This document shows positions 9,334-17,933 of a DNA stretch of 64,000 nt, piece after piece (the stretch's first letter is position 1; each line of letters starts with the position of its first letter). This DNA is from Parvularcula dongshanensis. Its GTDB lineage: Bacteria; Pseudomonadota; Alphaproteobacteria; Caulobacterales; Parvularculaceae. The notes under the pieces were generated by a model. That model searched no databases and was not told where the DNA came from. It saw only the letters and a program-made list of their open reading frames with translations. The position numbers and the translations under genes were made by a program. Where the stretch lies: assembly GCF_014199615.1 (NCBI RefSeq), contig NZ_JACHOB010000001.1:372001-436000 (forward strand), in the 5' to 3' direction.

Positions 9334-10017
9334 GTCGAGCCTTTCGTCGACATAGGCCTTGTCCTGATCGGAGAGCGGGGCGCGGGCCTTGGGGGCGAAG
9401 ATCTTGTTGCCTTCGCCCTTGTAGCTGCCGACCGGCCGGTACTCGTCGTAGAACATGCCCCATCGCCCAAGGGCGTCGAGGAACCCCTGCGGGTCCGCCC
9501 GAAGGTCCTCGTACCGTAGGAAGGCGAAGGCGGGCGACCGCTGCGCGAGGCGTTCCCAGTTCTCTGCCTTGAGGCGGCGCAGCGTCACCGCGTCCGCGAT
9601 CGGCGCAGCTGCGAAGGCCTGCCGCTCATGCACCATCTCCGAGCCCCATTGGGGGTGACCGTCCGGCACGCCGAGGAAGTGGTCGTCCCAGACGCATCGC
9701 CATTCGGTCCGGATGAAGTCCGCGAACGGCAGGGCCGCGACCTCTTCTGGCATGTGCCAAGCCTTCTCGTGCAGGCTCTGGAGCCAGTCCTCGGGGTTGC
9801 GCACGATGACGAGGCCGAGCGTGTCGGCAGGCAGGCAGAGCGCCTCGGGCACGAACCAATGCTTGAACCCGAAGACCTCCGTGAAGATCGCCGAGGTCAC
9901 GTTCGTCTCGAGGAGGCGGATCAGGAAGTTCGTGCCCGAACAGCGCTCGCCGAAGACCTGATAGCGGCTGACCCGGGGGCTGTCCGGCACGTGCGCCGAG
10001 AGGAAGGGGAAGCTCAC
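9301..10017 (-). CDS. Sulfotransferase-like P-loop protein
   Basis: The 238-residue protein has [16 protein letters not shown] near residue 22, which resembles the PAPS 5'-phosphosulfate loop, and [17 protein letters not shown] near 88, which resembles the 3'-phosphate site with its Arg. [13 protein letters not shown] is the usual late sulfotransferase motif. It probably transfers sulfate (or is a nucleotide-binding relative) to a carbohydrate. The GTG start overlaps the stop of the upstream GT4 gene (GTGA), so the two form one operon. Acceptor is unknown. Confidence 0.65.
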   Translation of the reverse strand: MSFPFLSAHVPDSPRVSRYQVFGERCSGTNFLIRLLETNVTSAIFTEVFGFKHWFVPEALCLPADTLGLVIVRNPEDWLQSLHEKAWHMPEEVAALPFADFIRTEWRCVWDDHFLGVPDGHPQWGSEMVHERQAFAAAPIADAVTLRRLKAENWERLAQRSPAFAFLRYEDLRADPQGFLDALGRWGMFYDEYRPVGSYKGEGNKIFAPKARAPLSDQDKAYVDERLDLEREALWGYR

Positions 10018-11036
10018 GACAAGAGGCCTTCGTAGATCGAGGCGTAGCCAGCCGCCATGTGGTCCGCGGTGAAGCGCGCTTCGAACCGCGCCCGGACCTG
10101 GGCACGGTCCAGCGTCCTTGCGCGGATCAAGGCTGCTGCCGCCTCGTCCTCCGTTTCGACGATGAAGCCCGTCACCCCCTCCTCGATCACCTCCGGCACG
10201 CTGCCGCGGCGGTACGCGATGACCGGCGTGCCGCAGGCCATCGCCTCGATCATGACGAGGCCGAAGGGCTCGGGCCAGTCGATCGGGAACAAAAGCGCCT
10301 CCGCGCCGCCGAGAAAGTCCTGCTTCGCGGCGTCGCCTACCGGCCCCACGAAGACCGCGTCCGTACCCAGGAGGGGCTCGACCCGCTCGCGGAAGTATCG
10401 CGGGTTGCCGAGGTCGACGCCGCCCGCGAGGCGGCAGGAGAGCCCCGCCCCCCGCGCGATGCGGATCGCGGCGTCAGGCCGCTTCTGGTCCGTCATCCGC
10501 CCGATGAAGGCGGCGTAGCCGCCCCCGCCAGGCCCCGCCTCGTACCTGTCCGCGTCGAGTCCGTGATGGACGACGCCGCGCAGGTTCGCGCCGACATAGG
10601 CGCTGCCCTGATCCTTACTGATCGCCGCGATGGGCAGGTCCGGGAAACCCTCGAAGAAGGCGTTCCGGTCGGCCTGGTCCAGGCGCCAATGGACCGTGGT
10701 CAGCGTCCGCTCCCGGACGTCGCGGAGGACCGCGGCGTGCGCGAACTCGGTGTGGCAGTGGATGACGTCGAACGCCCCCGCCCGCGCCGCCACCGCATCC
10801 AGCATCACCGCCTCCCGGGCACCGGGCAGGCCGGGGGGCGCATCTTCGATTGCGGAGATGGCCGGTCCTTGGCCGATGAGCCGGGCACTCGTCAGCGAGC
10901 CGTCTGCCGCGAACAGCGTCACGTCGTGACCCGCCCGGACGAGCGCCTCGGTCAGGTCGAAGACGACCCTTTCCGTGCCGCCCCGGTCGGCGGGCGGGAC
11001 GGTCAGGAAGAGGGGGCAGACCTGGGCGATACGCAA
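10014..11036 (-). CDS. GT4 family glycosyltransferase
   Basis: The 340-residue GT-B enzyme begins MRIAQVCPLFLTVPPADRGG with the GGTERVVFDLTEALV acceptor-side helix. It ends with EPFGLVMIEAMACGTPVIA (the E-x7-E donor site) and GSVPEVIEEGVTGF. This architecture matches GT4 enzymes acting in surface glycan or glycolipid synthesis; donor and acceptor are not predictable. It is divergent from the sucrose-phosphate synthase gene with a 93-bp gap and coupled to the downstream sulfotransferase-like gene. Confidence 0.88.
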   Translation of the reverse strand: MRIAQVCPLFLTVPPADRGGTERVVFDLTEALVRAGHDVTLFAADGSLTSARLIGQGPAISAIEDAPPGLPGAREAVMLDAVAARAGAFDVIHCHTEFAHAAVLRDVRERTLTTVHWRLDQADRNAFFEGFPDLPIAAISKDQGSAYVGANLRGVVHHGLDADRYEAGPGGGGYAAFIGRMTDQKRPDAAIRIARGAGLSCRLAGGVDLGNPRYFRERVEPLLGTDAVFVGPVGDAAKQDFLGGAEALLFPIDWPEPFGLVMIEAMACGTPVIAYRRGSVPEVIEEGVTGFIVETEDEAAAALIRARTLDRAQVRARFEARFTADHMAAGYASIYEGLLS

Positions 11037-11129
11037 CGGAAGGGACTCCGATTTCTTGATTCAAAGCAAGAGGCTGTAAGATTCACGGCGGGGTGAGGAA
11101 CCCTACCGGCGGACTCCTGTTGTGGCTTC

Positions 11130-13385
11130 ATGTTCATTCTTCACGTCGCGCTGCAAGGGTGCCTTCGGGCCGGTCCGATCGATTACGGCGTGACGGCCGA
11201 TACGGGCGGTCACATCCGTTACGTCCTGGACCTCGTTCGGCACGCGGGCGCAAGGCCCGAGGTGATGCGGCAGGAGATCGTTACGCGCGCGTTCCGCGAC
11301 GGTGCGCTCGGCCCCGACTACGCCCGTCCCCGGGAGCGCTACGACGCGAAGACCGAGATCGTGCGTCTGCGCGGCAGCACGGACGACTACCTGGAGAAGG
11401 AGGCGCTCTGGAAGGATCACGATGCGCTGACCGCCGCCTTCCTGACCTACCTTCAAACGCTGCCGCGCCTGCCGGACCTGTTGCATGCCCACTACGCCGA
11501 CGGCGGCGTGATCGCGATGAGGGCCGCGCGCGAGCTTGGTCTCCCCTTCGTCTTCACCGCTCACAGTCTTGGGCGCGTGAAGGCCGAGGCCTGCGGCGAG
11601 CCGCGGGCGCCGCGCCGCGTGCCGACCGGCAGCAGCGTGCTCGACCGTCGCATCAGGGACGAAGAGGCCGTCATCGGGGCGGCGGACGCGATCATCGCTT
11701 CGAGCCGCGACGAGGCGGAGCTGCAGTACGGCCTCTACCGCGCGGCAGACCCCGCGCGCATCACGGTCAACCCGCCGGGCTGCTACCTCGACCCCGCCCA
11801 AATCGAGGCGGCGCCGCGAACGGCGTGGGAAGAAAGCGTCGCCCGGTTCCTGACGGATCCGAGCAAGCCGCCTCTCCTCGCCCTCGCCCGGCCGGTCCGG
11901 AAGAAGAACCTGACTGGTCTCGTGAAGGCGTTCGGCGAGAGCCCGGCGCTGCGCGAGCGCGCGAACCTCGTCGTCTTCGCAGGCACGCGCGGCGACCTGA
12001 AGCATCAGGTGCCTGAGAACCGCGCGGTCCTCGAGGAACTCCTCTACCTCGTCGACCGCTACGACCTCTACGGCCAAGTCGCGTTGCCGAAGGCACACGA
12101 TCCTGCCGACGTTCCGGGCATCTACGCCGCCGCCGCCTCGCTCGGCGGCGTGTTCGTCAACCCGGCACTCAACGAGCCCTTCGGCCTGACCCTTCTCGAG
12201 GCGGCTGCAGCCGGCCTTCCCGTCGTCGCGACCCGTTCGGGCGGGCCGAGCGACATCGTCGGTCGCTGTCGCAACGGCGTCCTCGTCGACCCGCTCGACA
12301 GTGCGGACATAGCCGCCGGCGCGCTCTCGCTGCTGACGAACGAGGCGCGTTGGGCCGAGTGCGTGCGGAACGGCCTTGCGAGCTGTAGCTACTACGACTG
12401 GCCACGCCACTCGGCCGACTACGTTCGCCTCGCGCGTCGCCTGACCCGCCCCCGCCCCGCGCCGGTCGTGCTGTCGAGGCAGCGCCGGTTCCTCCTTTCC
12501 TGCGACATCGACGACACGCTGACCGGCGACAAAGAGGCGCTCGCCGCTTTCGGCCGCTGGCGGGCGAGCGACCGGGAGCACCACTTCGTCGTCAACACGG
12601 GGCGCAGCCTTCACGGCGCGATCGACGTGTTGCGCCGCTGGGGCGCACCGGTCCCGGACGCGATGATCACCTCGGTCGGCTCGGAGATCTACCATCTGCA
12701 TGACGGCGACTGGACGCTCAGCGCCGACGACGACTGGGCGCGTCACATCGGACAGGACTGGGACGCCGAGGCGGTTCACGAAGCGGTCCTGCGTTTCGCC
12801 CGCGAAGCCGAACCGAACCTCGTGCCGCAACCCGCTCGGGACCAGCGGCGGTTCAAGCTCGGCTATTTGTGTCCTGACGACCCCGGCATCGCGGCGCGTC
12901 TGCGCGACTGGCTGAGAGGGCTGGGACATCAAGTCATCGTGATCTTCAGCCATGGGCGCTTCCTCGACGTGCTGCCGCACCGGGCTTCGAAAGGTCACGC
13001 GCTCGACTACCTCAGGGCCAAGCTGGACGTGGCTCCCGGGCACGTTCTCGCGGCCGGGGACAGCGGCAACGACACCGAGATGCTAACCATGGCGGGACAT
13101 CCCATCCTCGTGTCCAACTACACACGGGAGCTTGACGCCCTTGCACGGGTAGGGAGAGCATACGTTTCAAGCTACCCCCACGCCGCCGGCGTCCTAGACG
13201 GGGTGACCGCCTTCCACGGGCGGCGCCTGTCAGGCGAAGGCGGCCTGCTGACGAACAGAACGCGGGCCGCGCAAGGCCTGGTGACCAAGAGAAGGGTTGT
13301 GCATGGGACAAGCCGCGGACACCTTTCCGGTAGTACCACGGATCAGTGTGCTGACGATCGTGCGGGGGCGAGAACGCCATCTTGA
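11130..13385 (+). CDS. Bifunctional sucrose-phosphate synthase/phosphatase
   Basis: The 751-residue two-domain protein makes sucrose from UDP/ADP-glucose and fructose-6-phosphate. Residues 1-445 are a GT-B synthase domain: FILHVALQG, ADTGGHIRYVLDL, HAHYADGG, TAHSLGRVK, ARPVRKKNL and NEPFGLTLLEAAAAGLPVVA. From about 450 a HAD-type sucrose phosphatase follows, with LLSCDIDDTLTGD and AAGDSGNDTEML. Such fusions are known in halotolerant bacteria that use sucrose as compatible solute. The recognisable phosphatase ends near residue 700; the remaining ~45 residues look unlike protein and run 83 bp into the next gene. Confidence 0.9.
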   Translation: MFILHVALQGCLRAGPIDYGVTADTGGHIRYVLDLVRHAGARPEVMRQEIVTRAFRDGALGPDYARPRERYDAKTEIVRLRGSTDDYLEKEALWKDHDALTAAFLTYLQTLPRLPDLLHAHYADGGVIAMRAARELGLPFVFTAHSLGRVKAEACGEPRAPRRVPTGSSVLDRRIRDEEAVIGAADAIIASSRDEAELQYGLYRAADPARITVNPPGCYLDPAQIEAAPRTAWEESVARFLTDPSKPPLLALARPVRKKNLTGLVKAFGESPALRERANLVVFAGTRGDLKHQVPENRAVLEELLYLVDRYDLYGQVALPKAHDPADVPGIYAAAASLGGVFVNPALNEPFGLTLLEAAAAGLPVVATRSGGPSDIVGRCRNGVLVDPLDSADIAAGALSLLTNEARWAECVRNGLASCSYYDWPRHSADYVRLARRLTRPRPAPVVLSRQRRFLLSCDIDDTLTGDKEALAAFGRWRASDREHHFVVNTGRSLHGAIDVLRRWGAPVPDAMITSVGSEIYHLHDGDWTLSADDDWARHIGQDWDAEAVHEAVLRFAREAEPNLVPQPARDQRRFKLGYLCPDDPGIAARLRDWLRGLGHQVIVIFSHGRFLDVLPHRASKGHALDYLRAKLDVAPGHVLAAGDSGNDTEMLTMAGHPILVSNYTRELDALARVGRAYVSSYPHAAGVLDGVTAFHGRRLSGEGGLLTNRTRAAQGLVTKRRVVHGTSRGHLSGSTTDQCADDRAGARTPS

Positions 13386-14190
13386 GAACCTGGTCCAGGC
13401 GCTCAGAGGCCAGCTCATGCCGCCGGACGAACTGGTCATAACTTACATGCAAAACGATCCTCACCCCCTGCCCGAGGATCTGCCCTTCGAGGTTCGGGTC
13501 TGCTTCGCCGAGGACAACCCCCTACCCCTCGCCGCGGCCCGCAATTGTGCGGCCAAGGCGGCGACCGGGGACATCTTGATCTTCCTCGACGTCGACTGCG
13601 TCCCCTCGCCTTCACTGGTCATGGCCTACGCCATGGAGCTGTCGGAGACCGATGGCTGCTTGATGGGCGAGGTTCTCTACCTACCCGAGGGCGGCACCCG
13701 CGAGGCCGATGTCTTCCGTCTCGACGAGATCGGCTCGCGTCATCCCAGCAAGCCGAAGGCGCCTACGACCGGCCTGGTTCCCGAACCCGATTACGGCGAG
13801 CTCTGGGGCCTGTCCTTCGCACTGCGGCGTTCTACCTTCGAGCGGTGCGGCGGGCTCGACGAGCGCTTCACCGGCTATGGCGGCGAGGAGACCGACTTCG
13901 CCCGGACGCTCGAGGCGTGCGGCGTGCCGCTCTACCGCTGCGGAGGGGCGCGGGCCTATCATCAGTACCACGCGGTCTATCAGCCGCCGCTGCACCACTT
14001 CGACGACATCGTCCGCAACGCGGAGCTGTTCCAGAAGAAGTGGGGCGACTGGCCGATGGACTACTGGCTCGGCCAGTTCGAGAGCCAGGGCCTCATCGCT
14101 CGGGGTGAAGCCGGCATCGACGTCCTGCGCCGCCCCGAAGCCGCCGAGGTCGACGCCGCCAAGGCGCCGCCGGGCACGCTCTTCTCTTGA
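13303..14190 (+). CDS. GT2 (GT-A fold) glycosyltransferase
   Basis: The 295-residue protein has RISVLTIVRGRERHLENLVQ at its start, AARNCAAKAATGDILIFLDV with the DVD metal motif around residue 90, and GYGGEETDFARTLEACG typical of the galactosyltransferase-like C-terminal domain. I take the ATG at 13303, preceded by AAGGG six bases upstream, which overlaps the SPS-SPP gene by 83 bp. Sitting directly after the sucrose enzyme, it may use sucrose or a phosphosugar as acceptor, or belong to glycan synthesis; this is inference. Its stop overlaps the next start (TTGA). Confidence 0.8.
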   Translation: MGQAADTFPVVPRISVLTIVRGRERHLENLVQALRGQLMPPDELVITYMQNDPHPLPEDLPFEVRVCFAEDNPLPLAAARNCAAKAATGDILIFLDVDCVPSPSLVMAYAMELSETDGCLMGEVLYLPEGGTREADVFRLDEIGSRHPSKPKAPTTGLVPEPDYGELWGLSFALRRSTFERCGGLDERFTGYGGEETDFARTLEACGVPLYRCGGARAYHQYHAVYQPPLHHFDDIVRNAELFQKKWGDWPMDYWLGQFESQGLIARGEAGIDVLRRPEAAEVDAAKAPPGTLFS

Positions 14191-15740
14191 GCGCCCGCCT
14201 TCTGCTCCGCCCGCTTCTCGTCGCCGGCGCTCTTCTCGCGGCGGTCGCCGTCCTTCCTGCTGAGGCGCAGGAGAAGGGCGCCGACGAGGCCCCCGGGAAG
14301 GCCGCGCCCGCCGCCGAGACGCCGCCCCAGCGCTTCGAGAGCGAGGGCGAGGTCTCGCTGGGCGGCCGGACGGTGGCCTATCGGGCGGTCGCCGGGGAGA
14401 CCTACCTTCGCGCCGAGGACGGAACGCCCCGCGCCGCGATCTTCTCCGTGACCTATACCCAGACCGAAGACACCGATCCGGCCGAACGCCCGGTCATCTT
14501 CGTCTTCAACGGAGGGCCAGGCTCGGCGTCCTTGTGGCTTCACCTGGGCGCCTTCGGACCCAAGAGGATCGACTGGCCCTATGGGATCGGGGACGATGGT
14601 AGCCCGCCCTATCCGCTGGTGGACAATGAGGGGTGCCTTCTGGACGTCGCGGACCTCGTCTTCATCGATCCCGTCGGCACCGGCTACTCGCGGGCCCTCG
14701 GCGAGACGAAGCCCGAGGCGTTCTGGGGCGTGAAGAACGACGCCGCCTCCATCGGGGAGTTCATCCGCCGGTGGCTGACCGAGCATCACCGCTGGGCGAG
14801 CCCGCGCTACCTCGCCGGGGAGAGCTATGGCACGACGAGGGCCGCCGCGGTGGCGGAAGAGCTGACGGCCGGTTACGACGACGTGACGCTGAACGGGATC
14901 GTTCTGATCTCGTCCATCCTCGACTTCGAGCTTGCCGACGGGAAGCTGTCGGGCGTGGGGCTCCTGCCGACCGAAGCGGCCATCGCCTGGTATCACGGCA
15001 AGGTCGACAAGGACGCCTGGGGGGGCGACTTCGAGCGCTTCATGAGCGAGGCGCGCAGCTTCGCGGCGAACGACCTCGCGCCGGTGCTGCTCTTGGGCCA
15101 GGGCGCGCCCGAAGAGGCGGTGAGCGAGGTGACCGCGCGGATGGCGGCTTTCACGGGGCTGTCCGAGGACTATCTGCGCCGCGCCGACCTCGAGGTCGGG
15201 GTGTTCCGCTTCATGAAGGAGCTTCGCCGTGACGACGGCCTCGTCGTGGGGCGGCTCGACGGGCGGTTCACGGGCGAGGATTCGGACCGCGTCGGCGAGA
15301 CCGCGGAGGCCGACCCCTCCTTCTACGCGATCGACGGGGCGTACAGCTCGGCCGTCAACGACTACCTGACGCGGACATTAGGCGTGACGATCGACCGTCA
15401 GTACCAGGTGCTGTCGGGCGCGGTCGGCCAGGGATGGAAGGCGCAAGAGCCGCAGAACGAGCTTTGGTCCGGCTATGTCGATGTCGGCCCCGGCCTCGCC
15501 CGCGCCATGCGCGAGAACGACGAGATGCGCGTGCTGCTGGCGGCGGGCTATTACGACCTCGCGACGCCCATGTTCGCCGCCGAGATGTCGATGAGCGCCT
15601 ACGGGATGCCGCAGGATCGGATCGTCACGCGGTACTTCGAAGGCGGACACATGATGTACCTGGAGGACGAGCCGCACCGTCAGCTGTCGGACGACGTACG
15701 GGCCTTCGTCGAGGGCGAGGCGGAAGACGCGCAGCGGTGA
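14187..15740 (+). CDS. Secreted S10 family serine carboxypeptidase
   Basis: The 517-residue protein has a signal peptide (RLLLRPLLVAGALLAAVAVL, cleavage near AEA-QE) and so acts in the periplasm or outside. The alpha/beta-hydrolase core shows FVFNGGPGSASLWLHLGAFG (oxyanion region), the nucleophile GESYG with Ser213, an Asp in YYDLATP and the His in FEGGHMMYLE. Bacterial S10 members remove C-terminal residues from peptides. The TTG start overlaps the GT2 stop, so it is the third gene of the SPS-GT2-peptidase operon. A structured repeat follows its stop by 18 bp. Confidence 0.93.
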   Translation: MSARLLLRPLLVAGALLAAVAVLPAEAQEKGADEAPGKAAPAAETPPQRFESEGEVSLGGRTVAYRAVAGETYLRAEDGTPRAAIFSVTYTQTEDTDPAERPVIFVFNGGPGSASLWLHLGAFGPKRIDWPYGIGDDGSPPYPLVDNEGCLLDVADLVFIDPVGTGYSRALGETKPEAFWGVKNDAASIGEFIRRWLTEHHRWASPRYLAGESYGTTRAAAVAEELTAGYDDVTLNGIVLISSILDFELADGKLSGVGLLPTEAAIAWYHGKVDKDAWGGDFERFMSEARSFAANDLAPVLLLGQGAPEEAVSEVTARMAAFTGLSEDYLRRADLEVGVFRFMKELRRDDGLVVGRLDGRFTGEDSDRVGETAEADPSFYAIDGAYSSAVNDYLTRTLGVTIDRQYQVLSGAVGQGWKAQEPQNELWSGYVDVGPGLARAMRENDEMRVLLAAGYYDLATPMFAAEMSMSAYGMPQDRIVTRYFEGGHMMYLEDEPHRQLSDDVRAFVEGEAEDAQR

Positions 15741-15758
15741 TCGTATGAGTTTCTTCGT

Positions 15759-15876
15759 GGCGCTACCGGCGGGCTGACCGCCCACCTGCTTGAGCGCTGG
15801 GCTGGCGCACGGGCCTTTGGCCTGTGCGCCAGCGGGCGCGGGGCCAGCGAGACCGGAAGCGAGGCAGCGCTCATCG
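15759..15876 (+). repeat. Structured repeat, copy A (three-stem element)
   Basis: Order: GGCGCT (15759-15764), ACC, hairpin P2 with arms GGCGGGC/GCCCACC around loop TGACC (15768-15786), TGCTTGAGCGCTGG, then hairpin P3 (15801-15833) with a 15-bp stem and TTT loop, a 33-nt spacer, and GCGCTCATCG (15867-15876). GGCGCT can pair with AGCGCT (15793-15798), or TGAGCGC (15791-15797) with GCGCTCA (15867-15873), but not both. Copy B at 26636-26741 has the same loops and linkers with different, compensated stems. Confidence 0.75.
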
Positions 15877-16443
15877 TCCGTCCGAGCCGGGTTTGAAGAA
15901 GTCCGGGGTGTCCCGCGCGCGGCTCGCCGCAGTTCGGGGAGAGTTGAGGTTGTCTGCGGCGCAAGGGGTCCCACACCCTCGCCGCGCGCGGCACGAAGTC
16001 CTCCACGCTCCTCAGCGCGATCCGCCGGGGCCGTTCTTCAGCTCGCCCGGCGCGTGTCTGGCCTGGCCAAGTGGGATGCATTCCATCATCCAGACTTCGC
16101 CAGCACGTGACCTCGTGGCGGCAGGCAGGGGAGACGTCAGCTGTCCGCCCCGCCCCGGCCCTGCCGCGACCAGGAGAGAATGGCACGGGCCCAAGGGGGC
16201 GGGGATAAGTCGTAGGGCGGCTGCGCGGGCACGAACGCCGAGGCGGCGCGCGGGGAATGCCCGCAGCCGCGGGGCCGGACGATGGGACATCGCGGGCGGC
16301 AAGGTCGGTGCGCGGCTGCCGGAGAGGCCGGAAGCCGTCGGTGGCAGCGTGACCGGGCAGCCGCCCTACGGGAGAGGGGGCGCCAGCGGTTTTCCGTGCG
16401 CGAAGAACGGCTTGTGCGGCGCCGCCAAACGCTTCACGATAGC
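15877..16443. other. Long GC-rich intergenic stretch without recognisable gene
   Basis: About 570 bp between structured repeat A and luxR. Open frames exist on both strands, but their translations are Arg/Pro/Gly-rich and lack any domain, so I read them as high-GC artefacts. Near the end, ACGCT-N7-AGCGT (16430-16446) is a small inverted repeat overlapping the possible GTG start of luxR. The stretch could hold an unrecognised RNA or a decayed gene. Confidence 0.4.
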
Positions 16444-16473
16444 GTGACCGATGCCGCGAGGCTCCCGCCGCTC

Positions 16474-17208
16474 ATGACGCCAGCGCAGATCGAACACTTC
16501 GTCGCCATGACGAACAAGGTCGCCGACGCGGCGGACCTTTCGCGGCTTTGCGAGGCGGCGACACGGGAGTGCGGGCTCGACCACTTCGCGCTTCTGGACG
16601 ACGTGCCCTACGCCGCGCCGCCGCCGGACGCGGTCCTCTACACCAACTACCCCACGGGCTGGCAGGAGGTGTTCTTCGAGCGGCGCTACGACCGCCACGA
16701 CCCGGTCATGGCGACCTGCCGCCGCTCGTTCTCGCCCTTCACCTGGTCGCAGCTGCCGGACCTCATTTCGCTGAGCGGCGTGCAGAAGGAGATCCTGCAC
16801 CAGTCCCAGCGCGAGGGCCTGGGCGACGGCTTCACCGTGCCGCTGCCGGGGACCAAGAGCCTTCGCGCCGTCGCCTGCTTCGCGTCGCGGACCGGCAAGC
16901 CGGTGCCGGAGCGTCCCCGTTGGGCGCTTCTGGCCATGGCGCTCTCGGCCTACGCCGCCGCGGACCGCCTGCGCCAGGCGGCGGGGGCGGGGGCGGCGGG
17001 CCTGACCCCGCGCCAGGCCGACGTCGTCGCGCTGATCGCGCGCGGCAAGACCGATTGGGAGTGCGCCCGCATCCTTGGCCTGTCTGAGCACACCGTGCAT
17101 CGCCACGTCGAGAACGCGAAGGCCCGCCTCGACGTGCAGACCCGCCCGCACCTGGTCGCCAAGGCCCTGATCCACGGCCACATCGCGCCGAGCGACGTCA
17201 TCGGCTGA
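16474..17208 (+). CDS. Orphan LuxR-family regulator with autoinducer-binding domain
   Basis: The 244-residue protein has an N-terminal autoinducer-binding domain with NYPTGW, RRYDRHDPV and the FTWSQL segment, and a C-terminal LuxR helix-turn-helix LTPRQADVVALIARGKTDWE followed by ILGLSEHTVHRHVENAKARL. In acyl-homoserine-lactone receptors a Trp-x3-Tyr pair is usual; here the Tyr is Phe (GWQEVF). No luxI is in the window, so it is a solo. The ATG at 16474 is preferred; an in-frame GTG at 16444 is possible, and neither has a strong Shine-Dalgarno. Confidence 0.88.
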   Translation: MTPAQIEHFVAMTNKVADAADLSRLCEAATRECGLDHFALLDDVPYAAPPPDAVLYTNYPTGWQEVFFERRYDRHDPVMATCRRSFSPFTWSQLPDLISLSGVQKEILHQSQREGLGDGFTVPLPGTKSLRAVACFASRTGKPVPERPRWALLAMALSAYAAADRLRQAAGAGAAGLTPRQADVVALIARGKTDWECARILGLSEHTVHRHVENAKARLDVQTRPHLVAKALIHGHIAPSDVIG

Positions 17209-17315
17209 ACCCGCGTCCATGGCAGGAACGGGCCATGTCGTCAGTGCCGCCTCTCGTGCTTTCGTCACCGAAGGCGCCCGGGGTCGCCCCCGGGCGGGGC
17301 GGAGAGACGAGTTGC

Positions 17316-17391
17316 GGTCGCGTTCTTCGTCTTGCTGGTACGGCCCTTGGGGGAGTCGGACCGTCGTAAGAAGCAAGAGGAGGACGCGACC
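17316..17391 (+). promoter_or_regulatory. Leader hairpin sequestering a ribosome binding site
   Basis: GGTCGCGT (17316-17323) pairs with ACGCGACC (17384-17391). The helix continues with TCTTC against GGAGG (17379-17383) and CTTGCT (17331-17336) against AGCAAG (17372-17377). The AGGAGG at 17378-17383, eight bases before the GTG at 17392, is thus buried inside a nearly continuous ~19-bp stem. This is the geometry of a translational switch (thermometer, riboswitch expression platform or attenuator); the trigger is unknown. Confidence 0.5.
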
Positions 17392-17748
17392 GTGGCATCC
17401 AGCCGCCCGCAAGGGGCGACTTCAAAACTGATCGACCCCCCATTCCCGGACAGCCGCCTGTACCGGCTCAAGACCGAGCCGACGACCGCGTGGGACGCGC
17501 TCTCGGCGCTGTCGCACCTGCCCCCGCGAGCGGTCACGCCCGAGACGGACGCCCGCGAAGGGTTTCCGATGAACGAGATCGACCGGGCCGTGGCCGAGGT
17601 GACGACGGCCGAGGCCCGCACGGTCGACGGCGCCCGGTTCAAGCTCGACACGTGGTCGCTGCAGGCGTCGAGCGAGGAGGTGGCCTCGCCGGAAGGCCAG
17701 CTCGTCGTCTCGGCCCGCCGCGACCTCGACCGCCTGACGCGGCCTTGA
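17392..17748 (+). CDS. Hypothetical protein downstream of luxR
   Basis: This 118-residue frame has no domain I recognise. It has a Pro-rich first half and a second half beginning MNEIDRAVAEVTTAEARTVD, with alternating charged and small residues. The GTG at 17392 has a near-ideal AGGAGG, itself buried in the leader hairpin. A second start, the ATG at 17569 with AAGGG six bases upstream, would give a 59-residue protein. No signal peptide or membrane segment. Its place 183 bp behind luxR suggests possible regulation by it, but this is only position. Confidence 0.45.
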   Translation: MASSRPQGATSKLIDPPFPDSRLYRLKTEPTTAWDALSALSHLPPRAVTPETDAREGFPMNEIDRAVAEVTTAEARTVDGARFKLDTWSLQASSEEVASPEGQLVVSARRDLDRLTRP

Positions 17749-17771
17749 GGCGAGGCCGCCGCCGGGCGGCG

Positions 17772-17879
17772 TCAGCCGAGGCGGTGCCCGACCCAGAGGA
17801 GGACGGCGCCCAGAAGGAGGAGCGCCAGCGCGCGACCGATCAGCTCGCCCGTCCGCTCGCGCCGAATGCGCCGTTCCAT
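17772..17879 (-). CDS. Possible 35-residue single-span membrane protein
   Basis: The short frame starts MERRIRRERTGELIGR, then has a hydrophobic run ALALLLLGAVLLWVG and ends HRLG: a positively charged N-terminus, one transmembrane helix and a short tail. It is convergent with the hypothetical gene at 17392-17748. The only Shine-Dalgarno-like sequence (CGGGAG) touches the ATG, which weakens the case. The hydrophobic pattern in an otherwise Arg/Pro-rich neighbourhood is the main support. Confidence 0.35.
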   Translation of the reverse strand: MERRIRRERTGELIGRALALLLLGAVLLWVGHRLG

Positions 17880-17933
17880 CTCCCGCACCGGCAAGACGCC
17901 CTCCCCCGCGCCCCGCGCGGTCTGCTGACCCCG

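Noticed and set aside
15824-16447. 207-codon plus-strand frame upstream of luxR
   Set aside because: It begins inside the structured repeat and is Arg/Pro/Ala-rich without any pattern.
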